NCBI GenBank assembly: GCA_035546295.1 | Contig: DATKBT010000041.1 | Span: 1-32,450, forward strand | DNA from: DATKBT01 sp035546295 | GTDB lineage: Bacteria > Acidobacteriota > Thermoanaerobaculia > Multivoradales > Multivoraceae | DNA length: 32,450 bases | Direction of reading: 5' to 3' | Shown: piece after piece, positions 32,422 through 32,450 of the stretch | How the letters are laid out: each line of letters opens with the position of its first letter | How positions within the stretch are numbered: the first letter of the stretch is position 1 | Notes under the pieces: generated by a model | Told to the model about the DNA's origin: nothing | The model's input: only the letters and a program-made list of their open reading frames with translations | Database searches by the model: none | Translations under genes and position numbers: made by a program

Positions 32422-32450
32422 ATGGCCGACTACGAGACGCTACTGCGAGA
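32422..32450 (+). CDS. Start of a gene cut by the window end
   Basis: An ATG at 32422 has GGAGG (32411-32415) six bases upstream, an ideal ribosome binding site. The nine complete codons read MADYETLLR before the sequence ends. This opening resembles some enoyl-CoA hydratase starts, but that is too short for a call. Confidence 0.6.

Noticed and set aside
1..32450. CRISPR arrays, tRNA or rRNA genes, insertion sequences
   Set aside because: No regularly spaced repeats, no tRNA-like cloverleaf and no complete transposase were found on reading both strands.

Overview
The window is very GC-rich, with dense genes, many start/stop overlaps and several GTG or TTG starts. A PadR regulator coupled to a duplicated MacB/FtsX-type permease without an ATPase (the ADOP arrangement) suggests Acidobacteriota or a similar high-GC soil or sediment phylum. 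That assignment is an inference from gene content, not from a marker gene.

Region 1 (about 430-3540, plus strand) is a compact sulfur-carrier cysteine pathway. cysM is a PLP cysteine synthase, mec a JAMM metalloprotease, cysO a MoaD/ThiS-like sulfur carrier, and moeZ an E1-like adenylyltransferase fused to rhodanese. MoeZ should activate and thiolate the CysO C-terminus, CysM should add the sulfur to an activated serine, and Mec should release cysteine. CysO here has a seven-residue tail after its Gly-Gly, so it probably needs trimming first. A Cys-codon-rich short frame precedes cysM.

Region 2 (3700-8850) holds a small unknown protein, an NtrC-type sigma54 activator whose receiver domain lacks the phosphoacceptor context, and two membrane-anchored extracytoplasmic proteins. 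One has Ig-like (Big_5) repeats; the other has a three-fold internal repeat of unknown family.

Region 3 (8930-15780) has the PadR/ADOP pair with a promoter overlapped by an inverted repeat, a secreted M55 D-aminopeptidase-like protein, an XRE/nucleotidyltransferase pair resembling a toxin-antitoxin module, a VOC protein, and about 1 kb that looks like decayed coding sequence.

Region 4 (15777-31169, minus strand, about 15.4 kb) is the most unusual part: an apparent six-gene export cluster. In transcription order it contains an ABC ATPase; an ABC-2 permease fused to a degenerate M1 peptidase-like region and a golvesin-like C-terminus; a periplasmic adaptor lipoprotein; an RND pump; a 1,792-residue protein joining a complete RND pump to an ABC ATPase; and a small ABC-2 permease. 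The ATPase of the fusion is itself interrupted by about 190 residues carrying membrane helices, between its A-loop tyrosine and Walker A. Proton-driven and ATP-driven transport thus appear physically joined in one polypeptide. No outer-membrane channel gene is present.

Region 5 (31489-32450, plus strand) has a sterol desaturase/fatty acid hydroxylase family membrane protein, a perfect 11-bp hairpin, and the first codons of another gene cut by the window edge.
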